From the NCBI RefSeq assembly GCF_036785885.1, contig NC_092316.1:46671001-46735000 (forward strand): a DNA stretch of 64,000 nt, written 5' to 3'. The notes under the pieces were generated by a model. That model made no database searches. It was not told where the DNA came from and saw only the letters and a list, made by a program, of their open reading frames with translations. Shown piece by piece: positions 46,101-58,300 of this stretch. The translations under genes and the position numbers were made by a program. Source of the DNA: Coffea arabica (lineage: Eukaryota > Streptophyta > Magnoliopsida > Gentianales > Rubiaceae). The first letter of the stretch is position 1. Each line of letters starts with the position of its first letter.

Positions 46101-49100
46101 TGGAGCGATTTTGATGAATTTCAAATTATTGGTCAAATTTCTCAATAAAAACAAACGTATTTGAGTCATCAAAAAATGCAAAGCCTTTGCAAGATAATTT
46201 TCAACTTAGATGTCAACATGCATGATGTCTATGAATCAAAGATTGCTCAAGACAATCAGGCTAAGAGGAAAAAGAGATTAGCACCATTACCCCTATTCAA
46301 TTTCTAACCACACAAGTTGGACGGTTGGAAACATATTTATAATTGGCTTTTAGAATCGTTCAGGGACGTAAAACGTCCAAGTTACTGCGAGAATTTTGCA
46401 TTGCTATCTCCGGACTTTGTACTAATGCCAAGTTGAGTCTAAATAATTGGATCGTGACTTCCGAATTCTGTATTAAGCAGCGGGGAGGGAAGGGGCCCCA
46501 CCCCCAAAAGTTTTAGAGAATTCAGTTTTCATTCCTTGCAAAACCTTGAAATTTTAAGAACATTCTCTATAGATTTAAATTTTTGCCCCCACAAAATTTA
46601 AAAATATTTTATGCCATACATATAAGTTTAGATAAATTCAAATTCGCCCCCTTAAGATGAACTTCTGGGTCCTGTCCGTGGCAGTCAGTCCATTAAACAC
46701 TCAAGTTAACAACTCATGTTGTTCTGAGATGTCATCCCCCCAACCAAATAAAAAGTAAAATAAGAAGTACATTTCATTCTTGCTCCTTAATTGTTCTTGC
46801 CGGCTTGCCGGAAATATGTATCAAGTGCATTTCTACCCAGGGCATATTCTACCCTTATCGAATTCATTCTATTGAAACATAACGTAAAAAGCTCTCCTTC
46901 TCACCTTGCATTTTCCTTCTGACGCAAAAATACAAAATGGTGAAACTTACCTACCCACAAAAAGAATAAAGAAATAAAATGAAAAAACTATAAATAAAGT
47001 AATCAACTTGATTCCATAAAAAAGACGGAAATCGTGTCTTTACCCGAGATGAAAATCCAGGTATGTGCAAGTCAATTTGATTACCAAAGAAGTCTTTTCC
47101 ACCCTAGATTGGTGAAATCAGGCAAAATTTGGGAAAAAAAAAAGGCGATTTACACTTAATAAAAATCTCTTTTTCATATTTACAAAAATGTAATATTTCA
47201 TCATTTTTAGTTTTATTTACACACTTTGTTTAATGATGAACAAGAGGATTGAATAAACAGAATAGACAACAGTATGAGAATAGATAAAGTGTCAGATTAG
47301 ATTATCTATACTGATACCTTCAAATGCCGTTAAAGGCCATTTTTGTTGTAGTGAATAGACAGCAGTACCTTATGTATATAATATTGCATGGCTATAAAGT
47401 TGAATGAGCACAAAAAGAATAAAAGAAAAAAAAAATGGAAAGAGCACCATCATTGTTCTTTCTACATAATTATTTTCCCTTGTCTTCAAAAAACGGCTGT
47501 GGAAGGCAATAAAAGGAACTGTAGGTGTGAAGCATGACATATTTTTACATTTCAACATATTTTTCTTGTCTTCAAAATGAGCATTAATACTCAACTAGTT
47601 TTGCAAAAGTAGCTTTTTTATTTTCTTTCAGATAAATGTCCAAGTCAAACCCAGATTTTGGATTGCTAGATCCTGATTTTGTAGAAACGTCCAAGTTGAG
47701 TTGAGCCTAAATTATTGAAGTGTGGCCCCCGGATTTTATAGCAAGTTTTGGGGATTCCTTTCCAGGAGAAGCTCGTGTTGAAAAGGCTACTCAGAAATGA
47801 CGTTTATCCATATAAAAATGAATAAATAAAAGACATCTCTTTCTTGATCCTTAACTGTATATGCTGGATTTACAATCAGTTGATATTTTCTGGAGGCAAA
47901 TTGGCAAAGAGCTAGAATTCCATTCTAAACTTCTTTTGTTTTTTATTTTTTTGGGCAGGGTCCACTCCAAACTTTGATTTTTTTTTTTTTTTTTTTTGTA
48001 TTTGAGCCTTGAAAATATATAAGTGCCTTTTAGAGATAATATTAAACTTGTTCACTAGATTAGCAGGAAATTACTCAGATGAGTGCTTTTGTAAACAACG
48101 CAATTAGAGAGATAACAAAATTGCCAAACATGCTTTTGCCAAGTTTTAATGATCTATGACACTAAAATAAACCCTATAATTCCTGTAAAACCACGCTCAA
48201 CTTATTGGATTTTTACGAGAATTTGTCAGAGTTGACATTCTTTGTGAATTTGAAGGTCAAAGATGTTGGCATATTAAACCAATACAATTCTTTGTATCAA
48301 GTTTTGTTCAGGACAAGCTTTTTGTGGTTTTCTTAATTTATTATCTGGTGTTAATTATTAATGCATTTGGGAAAATCTTGTGTTATTTGTTTCTTCAATA
48401 AGTTTGTAGAGTACTTTATTAATGTAGTTAGTTGAGAAGAAAGAAGCACTGAGTCTTGCTTTTGCTGTTTAATTAAAACAACCTGATTTTATTCTTCTTC
48501 TTGCACACATATTTTATGTGTATAATATAGCCTGCCCATGCACGTTCCAGTGTGTTAAATTTATCTCCCAGCTTGTATAGTTTTTGAGTTTCTGCAAAAG
48601 TGGCTGGCTTTTACCTTAACCATATTCTTGTCCCCTTTTAAATGAAATCTCTCACTTGAAAAGTTGCATAGAAGGTCTCAAAAGGAACTACAGGATTAAC
48701 AAGTTTTCTCCATTTTCATTTTAATTATAAGCTTGTGCTCAGCATTGTGTGATTTGTAATATTGTGATAGCCTTATTAACCTTATAACCACAGTATTTGA
48801 AATTGCAAATATATAAAACAGGAAAGGTGAGAAAGGGTGAAGCTCGAGGAAGACCATTCAAAATTTAAAAAATTACGTACTCGATTCACTAGATCTATTT
48901 CTAAGCTCATATTCCTAACAAATTTGAGTTACGATTGTTGTACTGACTTGACATAGTTTGAATGCAACAAATAATTTAGATCATCTCATCGCCTTGCTAT
49001 TTGAAATTGCTATGCAAAGATAAAAACGCCTTTATATGCTCCAACAGCATTTGTCATGTCTGTATCAACTTTTTAAGACTGAATCTATAACATTGTGCCA

Positions 49101-49187
49101 AAAAAACATGATACAGAGGGGACGTATTTTGGGAAACAAGGCCTAGAAAGGGTTGTGTTGGCGGAACATGTTTACCAAGGATTGTCT
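43111..49187. other. AT-rich intergenic DNA with dispersed duplicated segments
   Basis: About 6 kb without a supported gene; the few frames of 60-85 codons have no family features. Segments near 44495-44650 and 47085-47230 are similar (AAAGAAGTCTTTT, AATATTTCATCATTTTTA), as are 44805-44900 and 47455-47560 (AATTATTTTCCCTTGTCT). A third word set (GTCCAAGTTGAG, GTTTTGG) recurs at about 45790-45875, 46410-46470 and 47688-47766. A block with C-rich runs at 46495-46680 resembles one at 53310-53515. A weak TIR-like pair lies near 45933 (GGTTGCGTTTGGCATAAGAG) and 46145. Confidence 0.6.
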
Positions 49188-49197
49188 ATTAATCAAT

Positions 49198-49542
49198 GGG
49201 AAAAATCCACTTTTTGTCCTTGAACTTTGAACTGGGGACACATTTCGTCCCCAAACATTTAGATGCACCATATCTAATACATAAATTAATTATTTTTAGT
49301 TACATTTCATCCAAAAAGGATAAAATATTTAATTTGGATAGAAAAGACTAACGTAGCCATTAATTTTAGCTAAGAAATTAATTTTACTTAATGGTCAAGT
49401 GCCAAACACATGACTTTCTCTATCCAAAGTAAGCAATTTACCACTTTTGGACTAAATGTGATAAAAAATAATTAATTTATATACTAAATGTAACGAGTCT
49501 AAAAGTTTGGAGATGAAAACGGACGAAAAGTAAATTTTTCCC
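49198..49542. mobile_element. Mutator-type MITE with about 95-bp inverted ends
   Basis: 345 bp. Starts GGGAAAAATCCACTTTTTGTCC and ends in the imperfect reverse complement (GGACGAAAAGTAAATTTTTCCC). Pairing continues inward (CTAATACATAAATTAATTAT against ATAATTAATTTATATAC) for roughly 95 bp. Flanked by perfect 10-bp direct repeats ATTAATCAAT (49188-49197 and 49543-49552), a length typical of Mutator-like transposition. Non-coding. It lies about 650 bp before the FMO start codon, so it may affect that promoter. Confidence 0.88.
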
Positions 49543-49552
49543 ATTAATCAAT

Positions 49553-50194
49553 ACATTCATGCTTCTGTGGTAAGGGCATCCAAAAGAATCAGCTTCCCAG
49601 ATATTATTGTTCTGGCATTATTGAAAGTGGTTGTACCCCACCCACGTTTTGTCGTACCTCTAGGTATCAGCAAACAGCTAACTTGCCGGCCCAAGTACTA
49701 CAATCAACAGCACTCAAGCACTATAGGGAACTTACCAAACAGGCCTTAATAATATTATTGTTAGTTGAAATATCTTAAGTAGTATCAAATAGAGACATGA
49801 TCATTTTACGTAAAATTATAGAAAGATTACTTAGATAAATGGAATGTATAATAAATAGTAAGGTGGATATTCATGCAAATAATAGAAGAATTAAGTGGAT
49901 ATTATAATTTTATTTTATATATTTTTAGAGTGCGTTTGGTTCAATCATCGTGATTGGTGGTGCCTTTCATCCATTCTGCTGTACATAAAACTGTAGAGGA
50001 GTTATAAAACTATTTTAAAACCTTAGAGGATCTCATATAACAATATATAAATCTACGGGAGAATTACATATAATTTACGCTACATTATATAGTCTTTCGT
50101 TTGTGTCTGCTACTCAATCAACCATATAACCCCCTTCAACCCTTACATCAAAGCACCAAAAACTTTGTGCAAGATACAAGAAGCAGTAAAAGAA
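49553..50194 (+). promoter_or_regulatory. Upstream region of the FMO gene
   Basis: AT-rich. TATATAAAT at 50044-50052 is a possible TATA box about 145 bases before the ATG. The fragment near 49930-49945 (GTGCGTTTGGTTC) resembles a transposon end. An in-frame TTG at 50165 is not a credible plant start; the first ATG in frame is at 50195. Confidence 0.4.
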
Positions 50195-53100
50195 ATGATT
50201 TCAGAGGGACGTACTTCTAAAAATGTGTGTGTTATTGGTGCAGGTCCATCAGGCTTAGTGGCAGCTAGGGAGCTAAGAAAAGAAGGGCATGGTGTGGTAG
50301 TTCTTGAACAAAATCATGATATTGGAGGGCAATGGCTTTACCATCCAAATGTTGAAGATCAGGATCCTTTAGGAAAGTGTCCTATCCTAGAAGTCCATAG
50401 TAGCATTTATGCATCTTTGCGGGTTATTTCTCCTTGGGAAACAATGGGTTTTATGGATTTTCCATTCAGAGTACAGGAAGGGAGAGACAGTAGGAGATTT
50501 CCTGGAAATAAAGAAGTTCTCATGTACTTGAGAGATTTTTGCGAGTGGTTTGGACTAAAAGATATGATCAGATTCAACACTAGGGTCGACTATGTTGGAA
50601 TGTTAAATCATGAAGAATGCAATGATGATGGCTTGAAATGGACAGTGAAAAGCATTGAGAAGAAGAAGGCTGGTTATGATGATGATGATCAGAAGGTGGT
50701 GGTGGAAGAACTCTTTGATGCGGTGGTTGTTGCCACCGGCCATTATTCTCAGCCTCGACTGCCTACCATCAAAGGTACTTCTGTGTTGTGACCAGAAGAA
50801 AAACTGACAAAGCTGAATCTACAAAATATAACAAATAAAAAACTAATAGAAAGAAAAAACACTTTAGTCATATCATGGCATTAGTGAAAAATGGCATAGC
50901 ATAGTGATAAATTTAGCTACACATTCTCTAATGGACACAAACTGAATGGTAGTTAGCTTCTGTACATAACTATTCATTATGTGCTTACAATGGTTAAGGT
51001 ATGGAAGCATGGAAAAGGAAGCAGATACATAGTCATGTCTATAGGGTTCCAGAACCATTTCGCAACGAGGTAATGCAAGAAGGTTATGTTAGATCACTTA
51101 TTCCCATTTTGTTTTTAAGTTTTTTTTTCTTTTTTTTTTTGGATTTTGAGGATTAGAGGGTATATAGGGTCAGAAATATTCTTGAATGCTTAATTACATT
51201 ATAATTGAAAAAATATAAAAGAAATAATTAAAAAAATCACGTATGATCGGATTAAAATGTATACCTAAATTTTAAGTGTAAAAATTGATTAAACATATTT
51301 TTCAATCATTTTTTATGGAAATGTGTGAAATTTTTGTTGTGAGCCTTGCAAAATGATCTTGGAGAACATCACCACACGAGATCTTGAGCATGTAGTCCAT
51401 TGGAGTGAACTGATAGACTAATTAGTAGGATTCATTATCGTCAACTCAACCACTATGAATTCATGTTACCATAATATGATCTAAAATAGAAATAAAGAAC
51501 TAATGTGTAATGAGAATTGTTTGCAATATGAAATGATGTAAGTGCGTTTAATTTGTGTGGATAGAAAAGAAAAAGTCCAAAAAGTATAGGAAATTCAGTT
51601 AATTAAGTGAGATATATCCTTTTATCTAACAAAAATATCTATATCCTTTTACTTAATTTCGGCATTATTTTTACTAACGGTGAATTGGGAGTTTTCCTCT
51701 AGATTTGGTTAATATGCAAGCAAAAGCAATGCACAAAAGCTGATTTTATCTACTTCATGAAACTAAAAGAGTTACTTGGCAAGCTGTGAAACTTTGCCAA
51801 TCACAATGTCTACCAACTTTTGCACTTAGAAGTGGTTAATATCTATAGATAGGAAAATTTAGATAGTTGAATTAAATGATTTGATGAAAAAGAGGAGGAA
51901 AGAAAAAGTCTAGTTTCATTATAATGTGTAAATATTTTGCGTGTACGAACTTGTATTCTTTTATGGTTATCAATATGTATAACGTAGTTTCATTATATTT
52001 AGTAGGTGGTTGTTGTAGTTGGAAATTCATATAGTGGGCAAGATATATCGATCGAACTTGTACCTGTGGCCAAGGATGTCCATTTGAGCGTCAAAGATTT
52101 GGAAATTGCTGAGGGCTTAGCAAAAATTATATCCAAACACTGTAACTTTTATCTTCATCCACAGGTTAGCAAATTATTTATATCTTGTATGTCTTTAGTT
52201 AAAAAAAAAAAAGTTTTACAATAATGTTTTTTTAGATAAACTCTCAAAATTAACCATCCAATTGGTGCTCAATCTCAATTGGGAATGAGATAAGTACAAT
52301 TGACCTTAACTGTAATTGGTACGGTTACTGTACTCTTTTCATAATTTGATATATGCTTGTATAAACGAAATATAATAAAGTTACGTGAATATACACTGGA
52401 TTATGAAAAATGTATAGCAATCAGACTAACCACACTTAAAGTCAATCGTCAACGTATCTCAATTAGTCTAATAAAAATTATGTTTAATGCAGATAGAGTC
52501 CCTACAAAAAGACGGACGAGTTGCATTCGTAGATGGATCTTTGATTTTTGCTGACAGTATTATATACTGCACAGGGTAAAGATTACGCTTCATTAAATTA
52601 ATTTTAGCAACTCAATTGACGAGTTTTACGATTAGATTATCAACAGAGCCATGAGAATAATTGCATGGAATTATCTCTTTTATGAACTAGTCATATTTTT
52701 GCTATCTTATTACTACCGTTTTTTTTTTTTAACTGTTGTAAGATTTACTTCAATTTACATGGTCACCGACACATACTTAAAAGACCTCTCTCGTGATTCA
52801 CGTGCTCGTCCCAGATGTCCAACAATTATTTATACAGAAAAGTGTGAATTAAAATAGTCCCCCTCCTAATGTCTAAATTAAAAATTTTTCCCCTCAAATG
52901 TTTAAAGTTTTTTACAAAGTCCTTATAACAAGTAAAGTTCTGTTTCATATGGCAGACTTCAACCATAGTTTGTCCGGAATTATGACAATTTAGGGTCCAC
53001 TGTAATTATCCATAATCACTTCATTTTAGCATGCAAAATAATAGTAGTAAATTATAATTGAAAATCGTTTCCCTTGAAGAATTCGCAATAAGGACCTTTC

Positions 53101-55703
53101 TTTTAGATTTGTGCCATCTAGACCATTAATTGTATGGTATCATTGTCAGAACAATTGAAGGGATTCCTTTCCCAATTAGAAAACAAATGAACCCAAAATT
53201 TTCTTGCATGTGGTATCATTTTGATTTTTTACACTGATTTTCCACAAGTTAAAAAAAAAAAACCACATTACGTAATTTTTACATCAAGAAGACTGACTCC
53301 TAAAAACAAGGACGCCCCCCCCCCCGTCCCTTAAGTTCTACATATTTATGTTTTCTCCCCTTTAAATTTTAGAAAATTTAAAAAACTTTTATATATTTTA
53401 TAATATTTGTCCCTCCCCCCAAAATTTTTTTTAAAAATTTTATGTTGATGTGAAAGTTTATATGTGCATGTATTTCGTCCCCTCAAATTAAATTTTCTGA
53501 TCCCATCCCTACCTAAAAAGGTGCAAATATGAAGAAACCACTGATTGTGATTTGTGGCATCTCCAAAATCTCACATAAACAAAAATCGGATTCTTTTTCA
53601 ATCATTGGACTTAGCGTAGTATTCTCTTCAAGATGAAAGCTATTTATTTCATGGCACCATCTAAATATTTGAATAATGGGTAATAATTAATACAATTAAA
53701 TCATGAGAGATGAAACTAATTAACTAATGTGTTGGAGCAGGTACTCGTACTCATTCCCGTTTCTTGACACTAAAGGAATAGTATCGGTGGATGATAATAG
53801 AGTTGGACCTCTTTATGAGCACACATTTCCTCCCAAGCTGGCTCCCTCTCTCTCATTTGTTGGTATACCAAGAAAGGTAAAAATTTCTAGGACTACTTTT
53901 AAATATACATAGGATTATTCTCTTGTAGTAATTCTTGATCTTGCATAGTGTGAATTCCAGTTAGTGATTAAAAAAAAAAAGTATCAATTTTGTATTGACA
54001 TTGACTTGATTTTATTCTTTAGTGCTTTTCACAACTTGGAGACATATATGCGTTAAAATTAGCAATTTTAACAATGATATAGCAAAATTTTGACGTGGAG
54101 AACTCAGGCATAACAAGTTATTGCCGAATCTCTTTTTTTTTTTTTTTTTTTTAAAAAAAACTCTGGACAACTTAGAGTGAAAACATATTTGTGAGGCCAT
54201 AGAGAATATTTAGGAAGGTCAAGTTAAATTATCCTAATATTGCATTTTCTTTTCTATTTTTTTTTGGCATGTGATGGGGCAGGATTTAGGAAGCGAGAGG
54301 GAGGGGGTAGGGAGAAAGGAGGATTTGAACTTAAGACTTTTAATTTTTGGGGACTCAACTTTAGCCTGTAAGCCAAAGTTTCATTGGCTGCTTCATTTAC
54401 TTAATTAACATCTTTTTTTTTTAGAAATATGTTTTTATTTATTCATGGGATTGAATACAAAAAAAAATATTCCTCTTACATATTTGTGATTTTTCGAAGT
54501 GAAGGCATTCCTAATCTGTCCAAACAGATTGCTCCACGAGCCAGTTTTGGGAACATACTAAAGGTATCGTAAACCTTGATTTGTTGCTGTGGATGAGATA
54601 TTCCCACATTAGACAAAGCATCAGCAACTGTATTAGCTTCCCGATAGCAATGTGAGAATCTAGCAGGATCTTCTACTAGCTTCCAAATCTGGTTAACTTC
54701 TCTTCGAATTTGCCACGGATACTGAGTACGACGCTGAATGATCCCAATCAAAACTAATGAATCTGATTGTACACATATGTCTTCGAAGCCCTTTTGTATA
54801 CACGTTTGAAGGCCAATTAGAAGAGCTCGAGCCTCTGCGCGGAGACTTGTAGTTTCTCCCAAGTAGGCCGAGAAGGCAATCAGTGGTAAGCCAGTTGAAT
54901 CCCGAAGAACCCCACCACCTCCACCCACTCCTGGATTACCTTTAGCACAGCCATCCGTATTAAGTATATACCTTAATTAACATCATTGAAGCTTCAATAT
55001 TATGAATATAATGCTGTCTTTGAGAGTTACAGACCTTTTTTTTGCAATTACTTTTGAAGGTTAATCTTGCAGATGCCATCAATGTATACACAACGAATAT
55101 ACATACATCTCATATAATCCTAATTTGAATTTAAACTGTAATTCTTGCACATGTGGTATAATCCAATTTCTTAGGTGAATAATCAATCTTTCAAGTGAAC
55201 GTTTCGAGGTTCAAATTCTTAAGCACAATAACTGAATATGACAAAAGTAATTGGAATTAGTGAGTAGACTAGTAAAGCATATGTGGTCGGCTTCATATAT
55301 GTTAACAATTGCTCAAATATTCTCGATTGCATCTGTAAACATGTGTAATTTGAATTACCATGTCCTACAGATATATAATCATCATCTCATTTTTCATTGT
55401 TTTAGAAATTTATTATTAATTTTTGGGCTCAACTTTTTATATTAGATCATAGGGTTCCCCTTCTTTGAGTCACAAGCAAAATGGGTAGCTCAACTTCTTT
55501 CAGGGAAAAGAAAATTGCCATCAGAGGAAGAGATGACGAAATCCATTAAAGACTTCTACAATTCAAGGGATGTTGCTGGTATTCCCAAGCACTATACTCA
55601 TGAAATAGGCGAGTTTGAGGTAATTTGACTAATTTTTGTATGCAATCCTTATTGTTTCTGTGAGTAAACATTTGATGTGGAAAGGGCAAAATCTTGGGTT
55701 ATA

Positions 55704-55743
<40 letters not shown>

Positions 55744-58300
55744 GTAAATATCTTGCACAGGTACTGATGGCTAAAACTTAATTTGCACTGTGAAATGATT
55801 AATATAAATCATAGCAAATTTGACCTTAAAAGTGAACACCAATTCGGTGAAATTTAGTCCTTATGCTTTTCTCCTCTTTTATTGCATTATTTATTGGACC
55901 ATGTGTGTTTGGATTGTAAATTATTTGAGATAATTATGTGAAAAAAGTACTGTAGCACTTTTTTTATATGATATATGTGAGATAAAAAGGTGATGTGTTG
56001 ATGATGCAAGCAAATCAGTGTATGTAAATAAGATGTAAATAAAGTGTAATTTTTTACAATCCAAACACACTGTGATTGAAGTTCTTCTCTTCTTGGGGAA
56101 AAGGGTCTTATTGTAGACAATTTATATATTCATAGAGTACAATGACCAAAATTGAAAAGGAAAACATTGTCTTTCTCTTTAGTAGCAAAATAATCCATTT
56201 CATTGATATGCAAGAAAGCTTTACATCAAAGTAATCGCTACATACATCAAGTTATAGTAGTCTATACACATGGAATCAAATCTAACAGAGACTTCTAGAA
56301 CTGGAGCCAATATTAAACGCTAATTACCTAATTAAGAAGATCACTTGAACCCGTTCAAATATTCGGCTTCTGACAGTGATCCACACAAATACTTTGAACT
56401 CAAAATCTCTAAACTCGAAATTGCTTAAATTAAAAAAACTAACAAAGCAAAGAAGATCCCCCCCCCCCCCCCCACCTACCCAAAAAAAAAAAAAAAACAA
56501 GTATGAGTTCTAGAATTTTCCTTAGTCCTTGGCACTTTTGTCCAAAACTTTCATTGCATACCAGTTGCACTTCTCTCCCTTGTGTTCCCTTTCCCTTCTA
56601 GTTATTAACATCCTTCCGTCTAGTACCTAACATGCCAAGCACTAGGTTTTTATGGCCCGAACTCAGAGTTCATTTGCAATTTCAAGATTTAAGGCACTAA
56701 CTTTCTTGAAACACTTTTGATTTTTTCATTTAGGGTCCGTTTGGTTGGACTGAAAATATTTTCCTAGGGAAAACATTTTCCATCGAAGTCATTTTCCTGG
56801 AAAATCACTTTCTTCCCCATAATTTTCCAATGTTTGGTTATTAAGTGAAAATATTTTTCAAATTTCTTTTTTCATAATTTTCCGGTGTTTGATTTGTCAA
56901 TGAAAATATTTTCTGATATATTTATTAATATGTTGTAAATATTTTTCTACTCTCAAAACATTCATTTTATTACAGGTTAATTTTAGTTTTTATTAATTAT
57001 AATCATATTCTCATTTTTATAAAATATTTATTCATATTACACCATGAACTCATGAATGGAATTATGAATGATACTAATGAATTGGCTTTTTACTTTCCTT
57101 CTAAAAAAAAAAAATCATTAAGGGCCGAGAGTCTCTTCATGTAAGCGAAGAGCAAACATCAGTTTCTGAAGACCAAGATTTGGATCTTTACCGGCTTCTT
57201 GGATGATAAGATCCACTCCCAAGCATATTAGCATCCTCTTAACGGTCTCCTTTCTGTTGTCCTCATCATCGTCAGCCTGCTTTGACAGACACACCCAAAT
57301 CCTGGGGAGGAAATGATCCCTCACCTTCTTATTGTCGAAGATTAGCTGACACAGGGTCGTTTTCCCGACCCCGGTCATTCCAACTATTGCAAATGCCTTG
57401 AATCCATTTTTACCCTCTTTCCTGAGAAGCAGCCTCTCCAAGAATCTCTCTTTGTCCTCGAATCCATGGACCTTGCTTGGATCCACCGTTCGCGAGCTCC
57501 ACCGATATGTATCCAAATTCTCTATTAAACTCGCGTCTGCAGCATCCTGTCCAGTTGTAGCAGCAGCAGCAGCAGCAGACCCTGCTCCTCTTTCACTGCC
57601 TTCCCCACCTTCTAATTTCTTACTAATCTCCTTGAGTCTCTTGTCAAGTTTATAAGCGAAAGATAGTGCATCAGGACTGTATATACTCTGGCCTTAGACC
57701 CTCACCTAATTGGAAGAGTTGCTTACCTCTGAAAGTGGGTCTTCGCCGGAGCTGGAGATGCCGCTGGCGAAGAAGGAATTGGTTTGCCGATGAGCTGTTG
57801 CCGGAGATGGTCTTTTATCGCTGCCGAAGAAGGGACTGGTCTTTTGTCGATGGTTCACCGCTGGAGCTTGTGAAAAGAAGACTGATTTTACGGAAGGAAA
57901 ATAACTTCACAACGATGGATTTTCCTCCGCTTGGTGTAACTTATTTTCTGTCAGAAATTATTTTCCCAAATTAATTGACAGCCAAACAACAGAAAATGTG
58001 GAAAATGTTTTCTGGAAAACATTTTCCATCCAAACAAACAGACCCTTAAGGCACTAACTTTTGGAATACATGAATTCATATATGAATTTTTCTTTGCAGT
58101 ATTGTGATCGGTATGCAGATTACATGGAATTTCCACATCTAGAAGAGTGGAGAAAAGTGTTATGCCTGTCTGCTGTGAAAAATTCATATGCCAACTTGGA
58201 AACTTACCGTGATTCATATTCTGATGATTATGAGATGCTTCAAGTGGCTCATCAAAGCCCTCACTTCACCCAACTTGGAGATCATGCCATAACTCTCTAA
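50195..58300 (+). CDS. Flavin-containing monooxygenase, FMO GS-OX-like, seven exons
   Basis: Exons: 50195-50774, 50999-51069, 52006-52164, 52493-52575, 53741-53876, 55446-55619, 58100-58300. All introns are GT-AG, and the exons sum to 1404 nt (467 residues plus stop) in one frame, the usual length for the family. Seen: FAD-binding GAGPSG (residues 15-20), the HSHVYR segment of the FMO signature on exon 2 (about 203-208), NADPH-binding GNSYSG (223-228), the CTGYSYSFPF region across exons 4/5, and a conserved C-terminus (PKHYTHEIGEFE, HLEEWRK, SPHFTQLG). Relatives use FAD and NADPH to S-oxygenate sulfur compounds such as methylthioalkyl glucosinolates; many plants without glucosinolates have such genes, so the substrate here is unknown. 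Introns 5 and 6 carry a LINE and a Harbinger-like element, yet the coding sequence is intact. Confidence 0.94.
53310..53515 (+). repeat. C-run/AT-rich dispersed repeat in FMO intron 4
   Basis: Runs of C (GACGCCCCC, CTCCCCCCAAAA) alternate with AAATTTTAAAA-type stretches and end CCCATCCCTACC. The same style and word order appear at about 46495-46680 in the same orientation, so they look like two decayed copies of one repeat. The family was not identified. Confidence 0.45.
54413..54971 (-). mobile_element. 5'-truncated L1-type LINE insertion in FMO intron 5
   Basis: 559-bp insertion, antisense to the FMO gene. A 13-bp direct repeat CTTAATTAACATC (54400-54412 and 54972-54984) flanks it, and a poly-A tail shows as poly-T from 54413. 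This is the signature of target-primed reverse transcription. Only the 3' end of the LINE is present, coding for the C-terminal RNase H domain. Confidence 0.92.
54476..54971 (-). pseudogene. LINE RNase H domain fragment
   Basis: Open from the truncation point. NTDGCAKGNPG lies upstream of the first Met and carries the first catalytic Asp. It is followed by GGGVLRDSTG, then ETTSLRAEARALLIGLQTC with the catalytic Glu, then QSDSLVLIGII with the next Asp, and REANTVADALS with the last. This is the RNase H type found at the end of plant L1 ORF2. It has no start codon or promoter of its own and is a retrotransposition relic, although its frame is still open. Confidence 0.9.
55707..55736. repeat. 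AT dinucleotide microsatellite
   Basis: A run of about 15 AT units in FMO intron 6. Confidence 0.9.
56733..58045. mobile_element. PIF/Harbinger-like non-autonomous element carrying a captured gene fragment
   Basis: 1313 bp in FMO intron 6. Left end GGGTCCGTTTGGTTGGAC; right end, read inward, GGGTCTGTTTGTTTGGAT. About 27 of 32 bases match, and both run into GAAAAT-TTTTCC palindromes. Flanked by TTA (56730-56732 and 58046-58048), the Harbinger target. No transposase. The interior holds an antisense NB-ARC fragment, making it a Pack-type element. It ends 54 bp before exon 7. Confidence 0.82.
57118..57690 (-). pseudogene. CC-NB-ARC resistance-gene fragment captured by a transposon
   Basis: The open minus-strand frame runs from about 57690 to a stop at 57118. 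The upstream part, YKLDKRLKEISKKLEGG, looks like the end of a coiled-coil domain. After an Ala run comes DPSKVHGFEDKERFLERLL, then the P-loop GMTGVGKTTLCQLIF and the RNBS-A-like IWVCLSKQAD. It stops before the kinase-2, GLPL and MHD motifs and has no LRR, so it cannot be a working receptor. The encoded stretch lies wholly inside the Harbinger-like element. Transcription across the FMO gene would place it in antisense. Confidence 0.85.

Noticed and set aside
50165-50194. FMO start at position 50165
   Set aside because: The codon there is TTG. The first in-frame ATG is at 50195, directly before the FAD-binding domain.
57398-57974. Plus-strand frames of 85 and 102 codons inside the Harbinger-like element
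   Set aside because: The first is antisense to the NB-ARC fragment. The second has no recognised domain and lies in transposon filler.
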